Below are positions 1 through 6,093 of a DNA stretch of 8,457 nucleotides, in pieces. How positions within the stretch are numbered: position 1 is the first letter of the stretch; every line of letters begins with the position of its first letter. A model generated the notes under the pieces. The model worked only from the letters and a program-made list of their open reading frames with translations. It was not told the DNA's origin and searched no databases. A program made the position numbers and the translations under genes. Source of the DNA: Actinomycetota bacterium (GTDB lineage Bacteria; Actinomycetota; Actinomycetes; Propionibacteriales; Nocardioidaceae); NCBI GenBank assembly GCA_009702305.1, contig WLIH01000082.1, positions 1-8,457 on the forward strand, written 5' to 3'.

Positions 1-338
1 CCGCCGCCACGGTCGTGGTCGCCAACTCCGCCTACTACGGCAAGGGCATGAAGATCGCCCCGGAGGCCGTCGTCGACGACGGGCTGCTGGACGTCGTGAT
101 CGTCGAGGCGGCCTCGCGGCTCGAGCTGACGCGCTCCTTCCCCAAGATCTACGACGGCTCGCACGTCCACGAGGACGAGGTCACCGTGCTGCGCGGTCGC
201 CGCGTCGAGCTGAGCGCCGACGCCCGCGTGCCGGTGCCGGTCGGTGGCGACGGCGAGCCGCTCGGCACGCTGCCCGCGCTCGACTCCGCCCCGGCCGTGG
301 TCGACGTCCGCGCCGGCGCCCTCTCGGTCATCGCCTGA
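1..338 (+). CDS. Diacylglycerol/lipid kinase family protein, C-terminal fragment
   Basis: This is the 3' end of a gene that begins before the window. The open frame runs in from base 3 without a start and stops with TGA at 336-338, giving about 111 visible residues. The visible part opens with a VVVANSAYYGKGMKIAP segment, the pattern of the C-terminal beta-sandwich domain of the DagK/YegS lipid kinase family (ANxxYYGGGMxIAPxA). It is followed by DDGLLDVVIVE and, near the end, GGDGEPLGTLPA, which matches the usual DGE-containing strand. Family members phosphorylate diacylglycerol or related lipids with ATP at the membrane, recycling lipid into phosphatidic acid. The nucleotide-binding N-terminal domain with its GGDGT motif is outside the window, so activity and substrate cannot be judged. 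The GTG at 15-17 is an internal valine, not the start. The gene converges on the pirin gene across a repeat-bearing spacer. Confidence 0.88.
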   Translation, partial: AATVVVANSAYYGKGMKIAPEAVVDDGLLDVVIVEAASRLELTRSFPKIYDGSHVHEDEVTVLRGRRVELSADARVPVPVGGDGEPLGTLPALDSAPAVVDVRAGALSVIA

Positions 339-368
339 CCCACCGCAGCCGACCTGGGTCTCCCTCTC

Positions 369-495
369 GTTGGTCGAGTAGGCGCGCCAGCGCCGTATCG
401 AGGCCTGGCGACCGGGGCTGGGACCCGGCCCCGGCCCCGGCCGGGGCAGTCTCGATACACCGCCTCGCTGGCGCTCGGCGGCACTCGACCAGCGA
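369..495. repeat. Large imperfect inverted repeat between convergent genes
   Basis: Three nested segments pair across this stretch: TGGTCGAGT (371-379) with ACTCGACCA (483-491), CGCCAGCG (385-392) with CGCTGGCG (466-473), and GTATCGAG (395-402) with CTCGATAC (451-458). The 403-450 loop is itself strongly self-complementary: CCGGGGC (412-418) can pair with GCCCCGG (428-434), and 434-447 is a perfect 14-bp palindrome. The region lies between the 3' ends of the lipid kinase and pirin genes, so as RNA it could fold into a hairpin on either strand and act as a bidirectional terminator. There is no T-run, so it would not be a classical intrinsic terminator. The TGGTCGAGT...TATCGAG pattern resembles dispersed intergenic repeats I associate with Nocardioides-type genomes; that is from memory. 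Confidence 0.75.
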
Positions 496-511
496 GGGTC
501 GCGTCGACGGG

Positions 512-540
512 GTCTCGATGCGCCGGCACTCGACCAGCGA
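512..540. repeat. Shortened extra copy of the right repeat arm
   Basis: GTCTCGAT at 512-519 repeats 449-456, and GGCACTCGACCAGCGA at 525-540 repeats 480-495 exactly (16 bases). The roughly 20 bases that separate these ends in the full arm are missing here. This looks like a partial duplication or deletion derivative of the adjacent right arm. It ends 13 bases before the pirin stop codon. Nothing else was seen in the spacer 339-553. Confidence 0.7.
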
Positions 541-553
541 CGCGCCTGCCGGC

Positions 554-1240
554 CTAGGAGGCGAAGGTCCAGACGAGCAGTTGGGTGTCGGCGGCCGAGA
601 CCAGCGTGCGGTCGGGCTCGCCGAGCATCTCGAAGGCGTCGCCGGCCTGCAGGGGGTCGGCCAGCGACGACCGGATCAGCGCGCCCCGGGCGACGTAGAC
701 GTGGGTGCGCGGCGCCGCCGGGACGAGCAGCTCCTGGCCGGCAGTGAGGTGCGCCACGGCGAACGCCGCGCCGCCGACCGCCACCGGCAGCGGGCTCGGC
801 ACGAGTGATCCGGGCGCGGGCTCGAGCGCCGCAACGGCGTACGACGATGCGCCGCCGCTCCGGTCGGGGCGCAGCCACACCTGCACGAAGCGGGTCGGCC
901 CGGCGCCCTCGACCGCGATCTCGGAGTGCTCGACGCCGTCGCCGGTCGAGAGCACGGCGAGCGATCCGGCCGGCACGACGACCGGTGCGCCGGAGTCCCC
1001 GGTGTGCCGCAGCGCCCCGCTGACCACCCAGGTGACGATCTCGAGGTCGGCATGGCGGTGCGTCTCGAAGCCGGTGCCGGCGGCGAGCATGTGGTCGTCG
1101 TGGCACACCAACGGGCCGAATCCCGTGCGCTCCGGGTCGTAGTGCTCCCCGAAGGAGAACGAGTGCCGCGTCTCACGTCCCGGGGCGCGGGTCACGAAGC
1201 GGGCGGTTCCTCGGCGGATCTCGACACTCACGGGCATCAT
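554..1240 (-). CDS. Pirin family protein (bicupin)
   Basis: Encodes a 228-residue cupin-fold protein close in length to bacterial pirins such as E. coli YhhW. The N-terminal half carries the pirin signatures: SFSFGEHYDPERTGFGPL (28-44), FETHRHADLEIVTWVVSGALRH (58-79) and GDGVEHSE (100-107). H61, H63, H105 and E107 align with the three-His/one-Glu metal site of pirins, so a mononuclear iron or similar metal is expected. The C-terminal half fits the second cupin. Some pirins have quercetin dioxygenase activity and others are redox or regulatory proteins, so the substrate here is unknown. The ATG at 1240 was chosen because the frame upstream is low-complexity and runs antisense into the GH1 gene. 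The next ATG (1237) or the GTG at 1231 are alternatives. There is no well-placed ribosome binding site: a GGGGGAGG lies about 17 bases upstream, too far. The gene is divergent from GH1 with essentially no spacer. Confidence 0.9.
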   Translation of the reverse strand: MMPVSVEIRRGTARFVTRAPGRETRHSFSFGEHYDPERTGFGPLVCHDDHMLAAGTGFETHRHADLEIVTWVVSGALRHTGDSGAPVVVPAGSLAVLSTGDGVEHSEIAVEGAGPTRFVQVWLRPDRSGGASSYAVAALEPAPGSLVPSPLPVAVGGAAFAVAHLTAGQELLVPAAPRTHVYVARGALIRSSLADPLQAGDAFEMLGEPDRTLVSAADTQLLVWTFAS

Positions 1241-1241
1241 T

Positions 1242-2609
1242 GTGCCCGTGCCAGGAGCCTCCCCCGATCGGCCCCCGACCCCGCTGCCCCCCGGGTTCCG
1301 GTTCGGCGTGGGCTCCGCGGCGTACGCCGTCGAGGGCGCCGTCGCGCAGGACGGGCGCGGTCCGTCGATCTGGGACACCTTCGCCGCGCAGCCGGGCCGG
1401 ATCGCCGACGGCAGCACCGGCGTCATCGCCGCCGACCACTACCACCGTCACGGCGAGGACGTCGAGCTGCTCGAGCGGCTCGGGGTCGGCGGCTACCGGC
1501 TCTCCCTGTCGTGGTCGAGGATCCAGCCGGACGGCGCGGGAGCGGTCAACCCGGCCGGTCTCGACTTCTACGACCGGCTCCTCGACGACCTGCTCGCGCA
1601 GGGGATCGCCCCGATGGTGACGCTCTACCACTGGGACTTGCCGCAGGCGCTCGAGGACGACGGCGGCTGGCTCAACCGCGCCACGATCGAGCACTTCGCG
1701 GCGTACGCCGCCCTGGTCGGCGAGCGCTTCAGCGACCGGGTCGAGCACTGGATCCCGGTCAACGAGCCCAACATCGCCACCGTCCTCGGCTACGGCAGCG
1801 GTCGGCACGCGCCGGGCCGGACGCTGCTCTTCGACGCGATGCCGGTGGCCCACCACCTGATGCTCGCCCACGGTCGCGCGGCCATCGCCCTGCGCGACGC
1901 CGGCGCGTCGAGCGTCGGGTGCGCCAACCACCACGCGCCGATGTGGCCGGCCAGCGACGACGAGGCCGACGTCGGAGCGACCAAGCTCTTCGACGCCCTC
2001 TGGAACGGCATGTTCCTCGAGCCGATGCTGCTGGGCCGCTACCCCGTCGACCTGCAGCCGCTGGTCGAGCCGGACCTCCACGAGGGCGACCTCGCGACGA
2101 TCCGCCAGCCCCTCGACTTCTACGGCGTCAGCTACGACGGCCCGATGAAGATCGGCGCGACGGCGGAGGACTCGGAGTACCCCTTCGAGCGCTGCGAGCT
2201 GCTCGGCTACCCGCTGACCGAGTCGGGTCGCTCGGTCGTGCCCGACGCGCTGCGCGAGTGGCTGGTCGTGCTGCGGGCGCGCTTCCGGGCGGCCCTGCCG
2301 CCGATCCTCATCACCGAGTGCGGGGCGGCGTACAGCGTGAGCCCCGACGAGCACGGCGTGGTCGACGACCAGGAGCGCATCGACTTCCTGCAGGGTCACC
2401 TGCAGGCCGTCTCCGCGGCGGCTCAGCGGGGCGTCGACGTGCGCGGCTTCTATGCCGGGTCCTTGCTCGACTCCTTCGAGTGGTCGGCCGGCCTGAGTCG
2501 GCGCAGCGGGCTCGTGCACGTCGACCACGACACCCAGGCGCGCACGCCCAAGCGCTCCTTCGAGTGGTACGCCGCGCTGATCGCCGCCCAGACCCGCTCG
2601 GTCGGGTAG
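1242..2609 (+). CDS. Glycoside hydrolase family 1 protein with altered sugar-binding site
   Basis: A 455-residue protein, the usual length for a single-domain GH1 (beta-glucosidase) TIM barrel, with no signal peptide, so probably cytoplasmic. Seen in order: LPPGFRFGVGSAAYAVEGA (15-33), DGRGPSIWDTF (37-47), TLYHWDLPQAL (127-137), VNEPN (173-177, acid/base E175), ITECGAA (357-363, nucleophile E359), SLLDSFEW (407-414) and TPKRSFEWYAALI (435-447). Catalytic glutamates, H130, Y298, E413 and W414 are kept. Four usually conserved residues are not: Gln of AYQVEG is A29, Asn of ENG is C360, the stacking Trp before SLLD is G406, and Asn of the NYY strand is S297. The family hydrolyses or transglycosylates beta-glycosides, but these changes make ordinary glucosidase activity uncertain. 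The start is GTG 1242 or GTG 1248; neither has a clear ribosome binding site. It lies 33 bases upstream of the sulfotransferase gene. Confidence 0.92.
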   Translation: MPVPGASPDRPPTPLPPGFRFGVGSAAYAVEGAVAQDGRGPSIWDTFAAQPGRIADGSTGVIAADHYHRHGEDVELLERLGVGGYRLSLSWSRIQPDGAGAVNPAGLDFYDRLLDDLLAQGIAPMVTLYHWDLPQALEDDGGWLNRATIEHFAAYAALVGERFSDRVEHWIPVNEPNIATVLGYGSGRHAPGRTLLFDAMPVAHHLMLAHGRAAIALRDAGASSVGCANHHAPMWPASDDEADVGATKLFDALWNGMFLEPMLLGRYPVDLQPLVEPDLHEGDLATIRQPLDFYGVSYDGPMKIGATAEDSEYPFERCELLGYPLTESGRSVVPDALREWLVVLRARFRAALPPILITECGAAYSVSPDEHGVVDDQERIDFLQGHLQAVSAAAQRGVDVRGFYAGSLLDSFEWSAGLSRRSGLVHVDHDTQARTPKRSFEWYAALIAAQTRSVG

Positions 2610-2630
2610 GGCCGTGCGGCTCGCCGTCGT

Positions 2631-2636
2631 TACCCT
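2631..2636 (+). promoter_or_regulatory. Putative leaderless -10 box for the sulfotransferase gene
   Basis: TACCCT fits the actinobacterial TANNNT -10 consensus. Its last T lies 7 bases before the A of the ATG at 2643, so transcription would start at or next to the start codon and give a leaderless mRNA. This fits the absence of a Shine-Dalgarno sequence in the 33-base gap after the GH1 stop. No convincing -35 box is visible. Read-through from GH1 is also possible. Confidence 0.55.
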
Positions 2637-2642
2637 GTCCGC

Positions 2643-3746
2643 ATGGCTGCCGTGACGAGTCCGATCGGGGACTCCGCCCCCACGTCCGCGGCCGGCGACG
2701 CCCCTGCGAAGCGGCGCGTGGTGTTCGTCGTCGGATCGGGTCGCAGCGGCACCAGCACCATGTCGGGCACGCTCCAGACACTGGGCATGCACGTGCCGCA
2801 GCCCGAGGTCAGCGCCGACGAGACCAACCCCAAGGGCTTCGGCGAGCCGCAGTGGGTGGTCGACTTCCACGACGAGCTGCTGCGTCGTTGCAACGTGCAG
2901 GTCTCCGACGCCCGGCCCTCGGCGTGGTTCGAGGCCGGCAAGCTCAACAACGTCGAGCCGTTGCGCACCCGCCTGCACACCTGGCTCGACGCACAGTTCC
3001 TCGAGGGTGGTCCCGAGTTGGTGGTCAAGGACCCGCGGCTCGCGTGGTTCCTCGGGCTGTGGCGCTCGGCCGCCCTGCGCTGCGACGCCACCCCTGCCTA
3101 CGTCACGATGCTGCGCCCGGTCACCGAGGTCGTGGGCAGCAAGCAGAAGTACTACGCCGCGCCGGGCTCGGGCCGCGCGTTCGGCGAGGTCAACCGCACC
3201 GCGGCCTGGGTCAACATGATGCTGCACACCGAGCGCGCCACCCGGGGCAGCGCCCGCGCCTTCGTGCGCTACCACGACATGCTCGACGACTGGACCGTGC
3301 CGCTCTTCGACCTCGGTCAGCGCTTCGACCTCGACGCCGTCAAGTCCGCCAGCGCCAACGACATCCGCCAGGTGCACCAGTTCATCGACCCCGGCCTGCG
3401 CCGGGTGCAGCTGACCTGGGACGACGTCGACGTGCCGGCGCGGCTGCGTGAGATCGCCGAGGAGGCCTGGGTCCACCTCGACCGGCTGGCCGACCCCGAC
3501 GGTGACACCCCGGTCGTGCACGAGCGGCTCGACGAGCTGCGCTCGGCGTACGCCGCGATGTACGACGAGGCCGAGGCGATGGCCCACTCCAGCGCGCTGG
3601 CCGCGCGCCGCGAGGGCGTCGCGTCGGTGCCGGTCGCGCCGCCGGCCGCCGCCGGGCATCGCACCCCCCACTGGATGCGTGCCCTGATCCCCGGGGCGGC
3701 GCGCCGCGGCGCGCGCCGGGTCTTCGCCCGCCTCCGGGGCCGGTGA
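2643..3746 (+). CDS. Sulfotransferase family protein
   Basis: A 367-residue protein with the landmarks of PAPS-dependent sulfotransferases. VVFVVGSGRSGTSTMSGTL (26-44) is the 5'-phosphosulfate-binding loop after the first strand. VVKDPRLAWFL (127-137) and VTMLRPVTEVVGSKQKYY (154-171) fit the region carrying the 3'-phosphate-binding Arg/Ser, and FVRYHDML (207-214) is a further family-like strand. These enzymes move sulfate from PAPS to a hydroxyl or amine, commonly on a glycan, glycolipid or small metabolite; the acceptor cannot be read from sequence. Residues 1-24 form an Ala/Pro/Ser-rich lead. The last ~27 residues are strongly basic with spaced hydrophobic residues, possibly a peripheral membrane anchor. 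There is no signal peptide or membrane segment, so the site is cytoplasmic, as expected for PAPS use. The ATG at 2643 is supported by the -10 box just upstream. The glycosyltransferase gene follows after 7 bases, suggesting co-transcription. Confidence 0.85.
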   Translation: MAAVTSPIGDSAPTSAAGDAPAKRRVVFVVGSGRSGTSTMSGTLQTLGMHVPQPEVSADETNPKGFGEPQWVVDFHDELLRRCNVQVSDARPSAWFEAGKLNNVEPLRTRLHTWLDAQFLEGGPELVVKDPRLAWFLGLWRSAALRCDATPAYVTMLRPVTEVVGSKQKYYAAPGSGRAFGEVNRTAAWVNMMLHTERATRGSARAFVRYHDMLDDWTVPLFDLGQRFDLDAVKSASANDIRQVHQFIDPGLRRVQLTWDDVDVPARLREIAEEAWVHLDRLADPDGDTPVVHERLDELRSAYAAMYDEAEAMAHSSALAARREGVASVPVAPPAAAGHRTPHWMRALIPGAARRGARRVFARLRGR

Positions 3747-3753
3747 GCCGGCG

Positions 3754-4680
3754 ATGAGCCCGGTCCGCGGCGCCGACCTCGTGTGCCGGGAGGGCGATCC
3801 TGCCTACGACGTGCGCTGGCCGTGGCGCACCGAGACGCTGCCGCCGGGGCTGACCTGCGTCTTCCGGGTCCGCAACGAGGCCCGCAACCTGCCGTGGGTG
3901 CTGCCGCCGATGCTGCGTGCCGTGCAGCACGTCGTGCTGGTCGACAACGGCTCCGACGACGGCACCCCCGAGGTCGCCCTCCGGGTCGCGGAGGAGTGCG
4001 GCGCCGCCGACCGCTTCACCCTGACGGCGTACCCCTTCCAGGTCGCGCGGGCCGGCACCGAGCACCTCGCCACCGCACCCGACTCGGTGCACTCGCTGAC
4101 GCACTTCTACAACTGGTCCTTCGCCCACGTGCGCACGGCCTACTCCATGAAGTGGGACGGCGACATGGTGCTGACGCCCGAGGGCGTCGGGGTGCTGGCC
4201 GACCTCTCCTGGCAGCTGCAGGACTCCAACGCCGTCGTCGCCGTGCCGCGCCACCCGCTCTCGATCGAGAGCGAGTCGGTCGCCTGGCTCGACCTGGGCT
4301 TCCGGTTCCTCGAGCCGTGGATCTACCCGATGGGCCCGGAGTTCACCTTCGTGAAGGCCTTCGAGTGGGAGGTGCGCGAGTTTCCCGAGACCTCGGAGCG
4401 GATCGTCGCGCCCGAGGGGCTGTGCGTGGAGCTGAAGTGGCTCGACCAGGACGAGTTCGCCCACTGGTCGAGCACTGTCGACTTCGACTCCTCCCGCGCG
4501 CCGCGCAAGCGCCGGGAGTGGGAGGTCTACAGCGCGCTGATGGAGGGCCGCGGCGACGCGGTGCCGGGTCTGCACCGCATCGAGGCGCCGCCGGGTGTCC
4601 ACGTGGTCGACCACGTCACCCGCACCTGGCTGCCCCAGGCCGCGCGTCCCCTGGTGCGCCGCGGAGGCCGCACCGTCTGA
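3754..4680 (+). CDS. GT-A (family 2-like) glycosyltransferase
   Basis: A 308-residue protein with GT-A glycosyltransferase motifs: CVFRVRNEARNLPWVL (35-50), HVVLVDNGSDDGTPEVA (59-75) for the nucleotide-binding strand and acidic loop, and MKWDGDMVL (132-140), whose D-x-D pair would bind the metal and nucleotide-sugar phosphates. The RVRNEARNL opening is typical of GT2-like enzymes that elongate or decorate surface glycans. No membrane segments are visible, so a cytoplasmic or membrane-associated role is likely; donor and acceptor are unknown. The C-terminal third (EFTFVKAFEWEVREFPET onward) is aromatic and acidic and I do not recognise a separate domain there. The ATG at 3754 lies 7 bases after the sulfotransferase stop. 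GGTGAG at 3742-3747, which includes that TGA stop, could serve as a weak ribosome binding site. The tight spacing suggests one operon with the sulfotransferase, perhaps sequential enzymes on one acceptor. The gene converges on the dehydrogenase gene. Confidence 0.82.
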   Translation: MSPVRGADLVCREGDPAYDVRWPWRTETLPPGLTCVFRVRNEARNLPWVLPPMLRAVQHVVLVDNGSDDGTPEVALRVAEECGAADRFTLTAYPFQVARAGTEHLATAPDSVHSLTHFYNWSFAHVRTAYSMKWDGDMVLTPEGVGVLADLSWQLQDSNAVVAVPRHPLSIESESVAWLDLGFRFLEPWIYPMGPEFTFVKAFEWEVREFPETSERIVAPEGLCVELKWLDQDEFAHWSSTVDFDSSRAPRKRREWEVYSALMEGRGDAVPGLHRIEAPPGVHVVDHVTRTWLPQAARPLVRRGGRTV

Positions 4681-4694
4681 GGTGAGCCGTCGCC

Positions 4695-4709
4695 ATCGTG
4701 CAGCACGAT
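4695..4709. terminator. Small hairpin between convergent genes, weak terminator candidate
   Basis: ATCGTG (4695-4700) and CACGAT (4704-4709) form a perfect 6-bp stem around CAG, extendable by one C-G pair. It lies in the 57-base gap between the glycosyltransferase and dehydrogenase stop codons, where a bidirectional terminator would be expected. The stem is short and has no following T-run, so the assignment is weak. Confidence 0.3.
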
Positions 4710-4720
4710 CGCGACCAGGC

Positions 4721-4746
4721 CGGGTCAGGCGGCCGGGTCAGGCGGC
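4721..4746. repeat. Two-copy 13-bp tandem repeat across the dehydrogenase stop
   Basis: The unit CGGGTCAGGCGGC occurs at 4721-4733 and again, identical, at 4734-4746. The second copy contains the dehydrogenase stop (TCA at 4738-4740, TGA on the minus strand) and the first copy repeats that TGA 13 bases downstream in another frame. It looks like a recent slippage duplication with no effect on the protein. Confidence 0.8.
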
Positions 4747-6084
4747 CGGGCCGACCAGGGCCAGCCGGGCCGGCGACAGCGCCGGCGTACGACGGCCCAG
4801 CGCGCGGGTCGTCCAGCCGGCGTCGCGCCAGACCTCGAGGTCCAGCTTGTTGCGTCCGTCGAGCACCTGCTTGCGGCGCACGACCGCCCCGAGGGTCGCG
4901 AGGTCGACCGATCGGAACTCCGGCCACTCGGTCAGGTGCAGCACCAGGTCCGCGTCCACCGCGGCAGCGATCGCCGAGGGGGCGTAGTCGAGCGTCGGGT
5001 ACGCCGCGCGCGCCGTCTCCGCGGCCGCCGGGTCGTAGACGCTCACGCGGGCGCCGCGCAGGTGCAGCTTGCCGGCGATCGAGAGCGCGGGCGAGTCGCG
5101 CACGTCGTCGCTGTCGGGCTTGAAGGCCGCGCCCCACACAGCGATCTTGGCGCGGGTGACGCTGCCGCCGAGCATCGTGGTCGCGGCCTGCAGGACGCGC
5201 TGGCGCTGGCGTTGGTTGACGTCGTCGACCTGGCGCAGGAAGGACATCGCGTCCTCGACCCCGAGTTCGCCGGCACGGTGCACGAAGGCCCGGATGTCCT
5301 TGGGCAGGCAGCCGCCGCCGAAGCCGATGCCGGCGCCGAGGAAGCGGGGGCCGATGCGCTCGTCGTGGCCGAGCGCACGAGCGAGGTCGACGACGTCGGC
5401 ACCGGCCGCCTCGCAGACCTCGGAGACGGCGTTGATGAAGGAGATCTTGGTGGCCAGGAAGGCGTTGGCCGAGACCTTGACCAGCTCCGCGGTGGCGAAG
5501 TCGGTGACCACGACGGGCGACCCCGCCTCGATGCAGGGCTCGTAGAAGTCGCGCAGCGCCTGCTCGGCGCGGGCCGAGCGCACGCCCAGCACGAGCCGGT
5601 CGGGCTGCAGGGTGTCGGCGACCGCGAAGCCCTCGCGCAGGAACTCCGGGTTCCACGCCAGTTCGGCGCCGGCAGCGCTGACGACCGCGTCGAGCCGCTC
5701 GGCGGTGCCGACGGGCACGGTCGACTTGCCGATGACCAGGGTGCCGGGGCGCAGGTGGGGGGCGAGCGAGGTGACGGCCGCGTCGACGTACGACACGTCG
5801 GCGCCCAGGCTCTCGGGACGTTGGGGTGTGCCCACGCAGATGAAGTGGAGCGCACCGAAGGCACCTGCTTCGGCGAAGGAGTCGGTGAACCGCAGCCGGC
5901 CCGAAGCAACGTGCTTCGCGAGCAGCTCACCGAGGCCGGGCTCGTGGAAGGGGACCTGCCCCTGCGCGAGCAGCGCTCTCTTGCGTGGGTCGATCTCGAC
6001 ACCGAGGACGTCGTGACCCAGCTCGGCCATGCAGGCCGCGTGGGTGGCGCCGAGGTATCCGCATCCGATGACCGTGATCTTCAC
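4738..6084 (-). CDS. UDP-glucose/GDP-mannose dehydrogenase family protein
   Basis: A 448-residue, full-length member of the nucleotide-sugar dehydrogenase family, which oxidises the C6 hydroxyl of UDP-glucose (or a related sugar nucleotide) to the carboxylate with two NAD+. Seen in order: an N-terminal Rossmann motif MKITVIGCGYLG (1-12), a FICVGTPQ strand (81-88), KSTVPVGTAERL (120-131), NPEFLREG (145-152), LVKVSANAFLATKISFINAVSE (201-222) with the conserved Lys/Asn pair (K203, N207), GFGGGCLPKD (254-263) with catalytic Cys259, and a C-terminal UDP-binding domain with WGAAFKPDSDDVRDSP. UDP-glucose dehydrogenase (UDP-glucuronate for surface polysaccharide) is the most likely role, but UDP-ManNAc or UDP-GlcNAc dehydrogenases share these motifs. 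The start is GTG at 6084, right before the Rossmann motif, with only a weak GAAGA upstream. It begins 9 bases after the C-S lyase stop, suggesting co-transcription, and converges on the glycosyltransferase. Confidence 0.9.
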   Translation of the reverse strand: MKITVIGCGYLGATHAACMAELGHDVLGVEIDPRKRALLAQGQVPFHEPGLGELLAKHVASGRLRFTDSFAEAGAFGALHFICVGTPQRPESLGADVSYVDAAVTSLAPHLRPGTLVIGKSTVPVGTAERLDAVVSAAGAELAWNPEFLREGFAVADTLQPDRLVLGVRSARAEQALRDFYEPCIEAGSPVVVTDFATAELVKVSANAFLATKISFINAVSEVCEAAGADVVDLARALGHDERIGPRFLGAGIGFGGGCLPKDIRAFVHRAGELGVEDAMSFLRQVDDVNQRQRQRVLQAATTMLGGSVTRAKIAVWGAAFKPDSDDVRDSPALSIAGKLHLRGARVSVYDPAAAETARAAYPTLDYAPSAIAAAVDADLVLHLTEWPEFRSVDLATLGAVVRRKQVLDGRNKLDLEVWRDAGWTTRALGRRTPALSPARLALVGPAA

Positions 6085-6093
6085 GGTCTTCAG

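Noticed and set aside
421..447. G-quadruplex in the GC-rich loop (minus strand)
   Set aside because: Only three runs of three or more G are close together; the fourth is GG, so the canonical pattern is not met, and hairpin folding explains the sequence better.
1241..1426. N-terminal extension of the pirin gene to an ATG at 1426
   Set aside because: The extra 62 residues are antisense to the conserved GH1 N-terminus and have no pirin similarity; the domain begins right after the ATG at 1240.
926..3451. An 841-residue plus-strand open frame spanning pirin, GH1 and sulfotransferase
   Set aside because: Arg/Ala/Pro-rich composition without family motifs, in another frame over or antisense to genes with clear domains; typical of spurious frames in very GC-rich DNA.
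1173..3671. An 832-residue minus-strand open frame opposite GH1 and the sulfotransferase
   Set aside because: Low-complexity Gly/Arg/Val-rich translation with no recognised motif; it is the reverse of codon-biased coding sequence.
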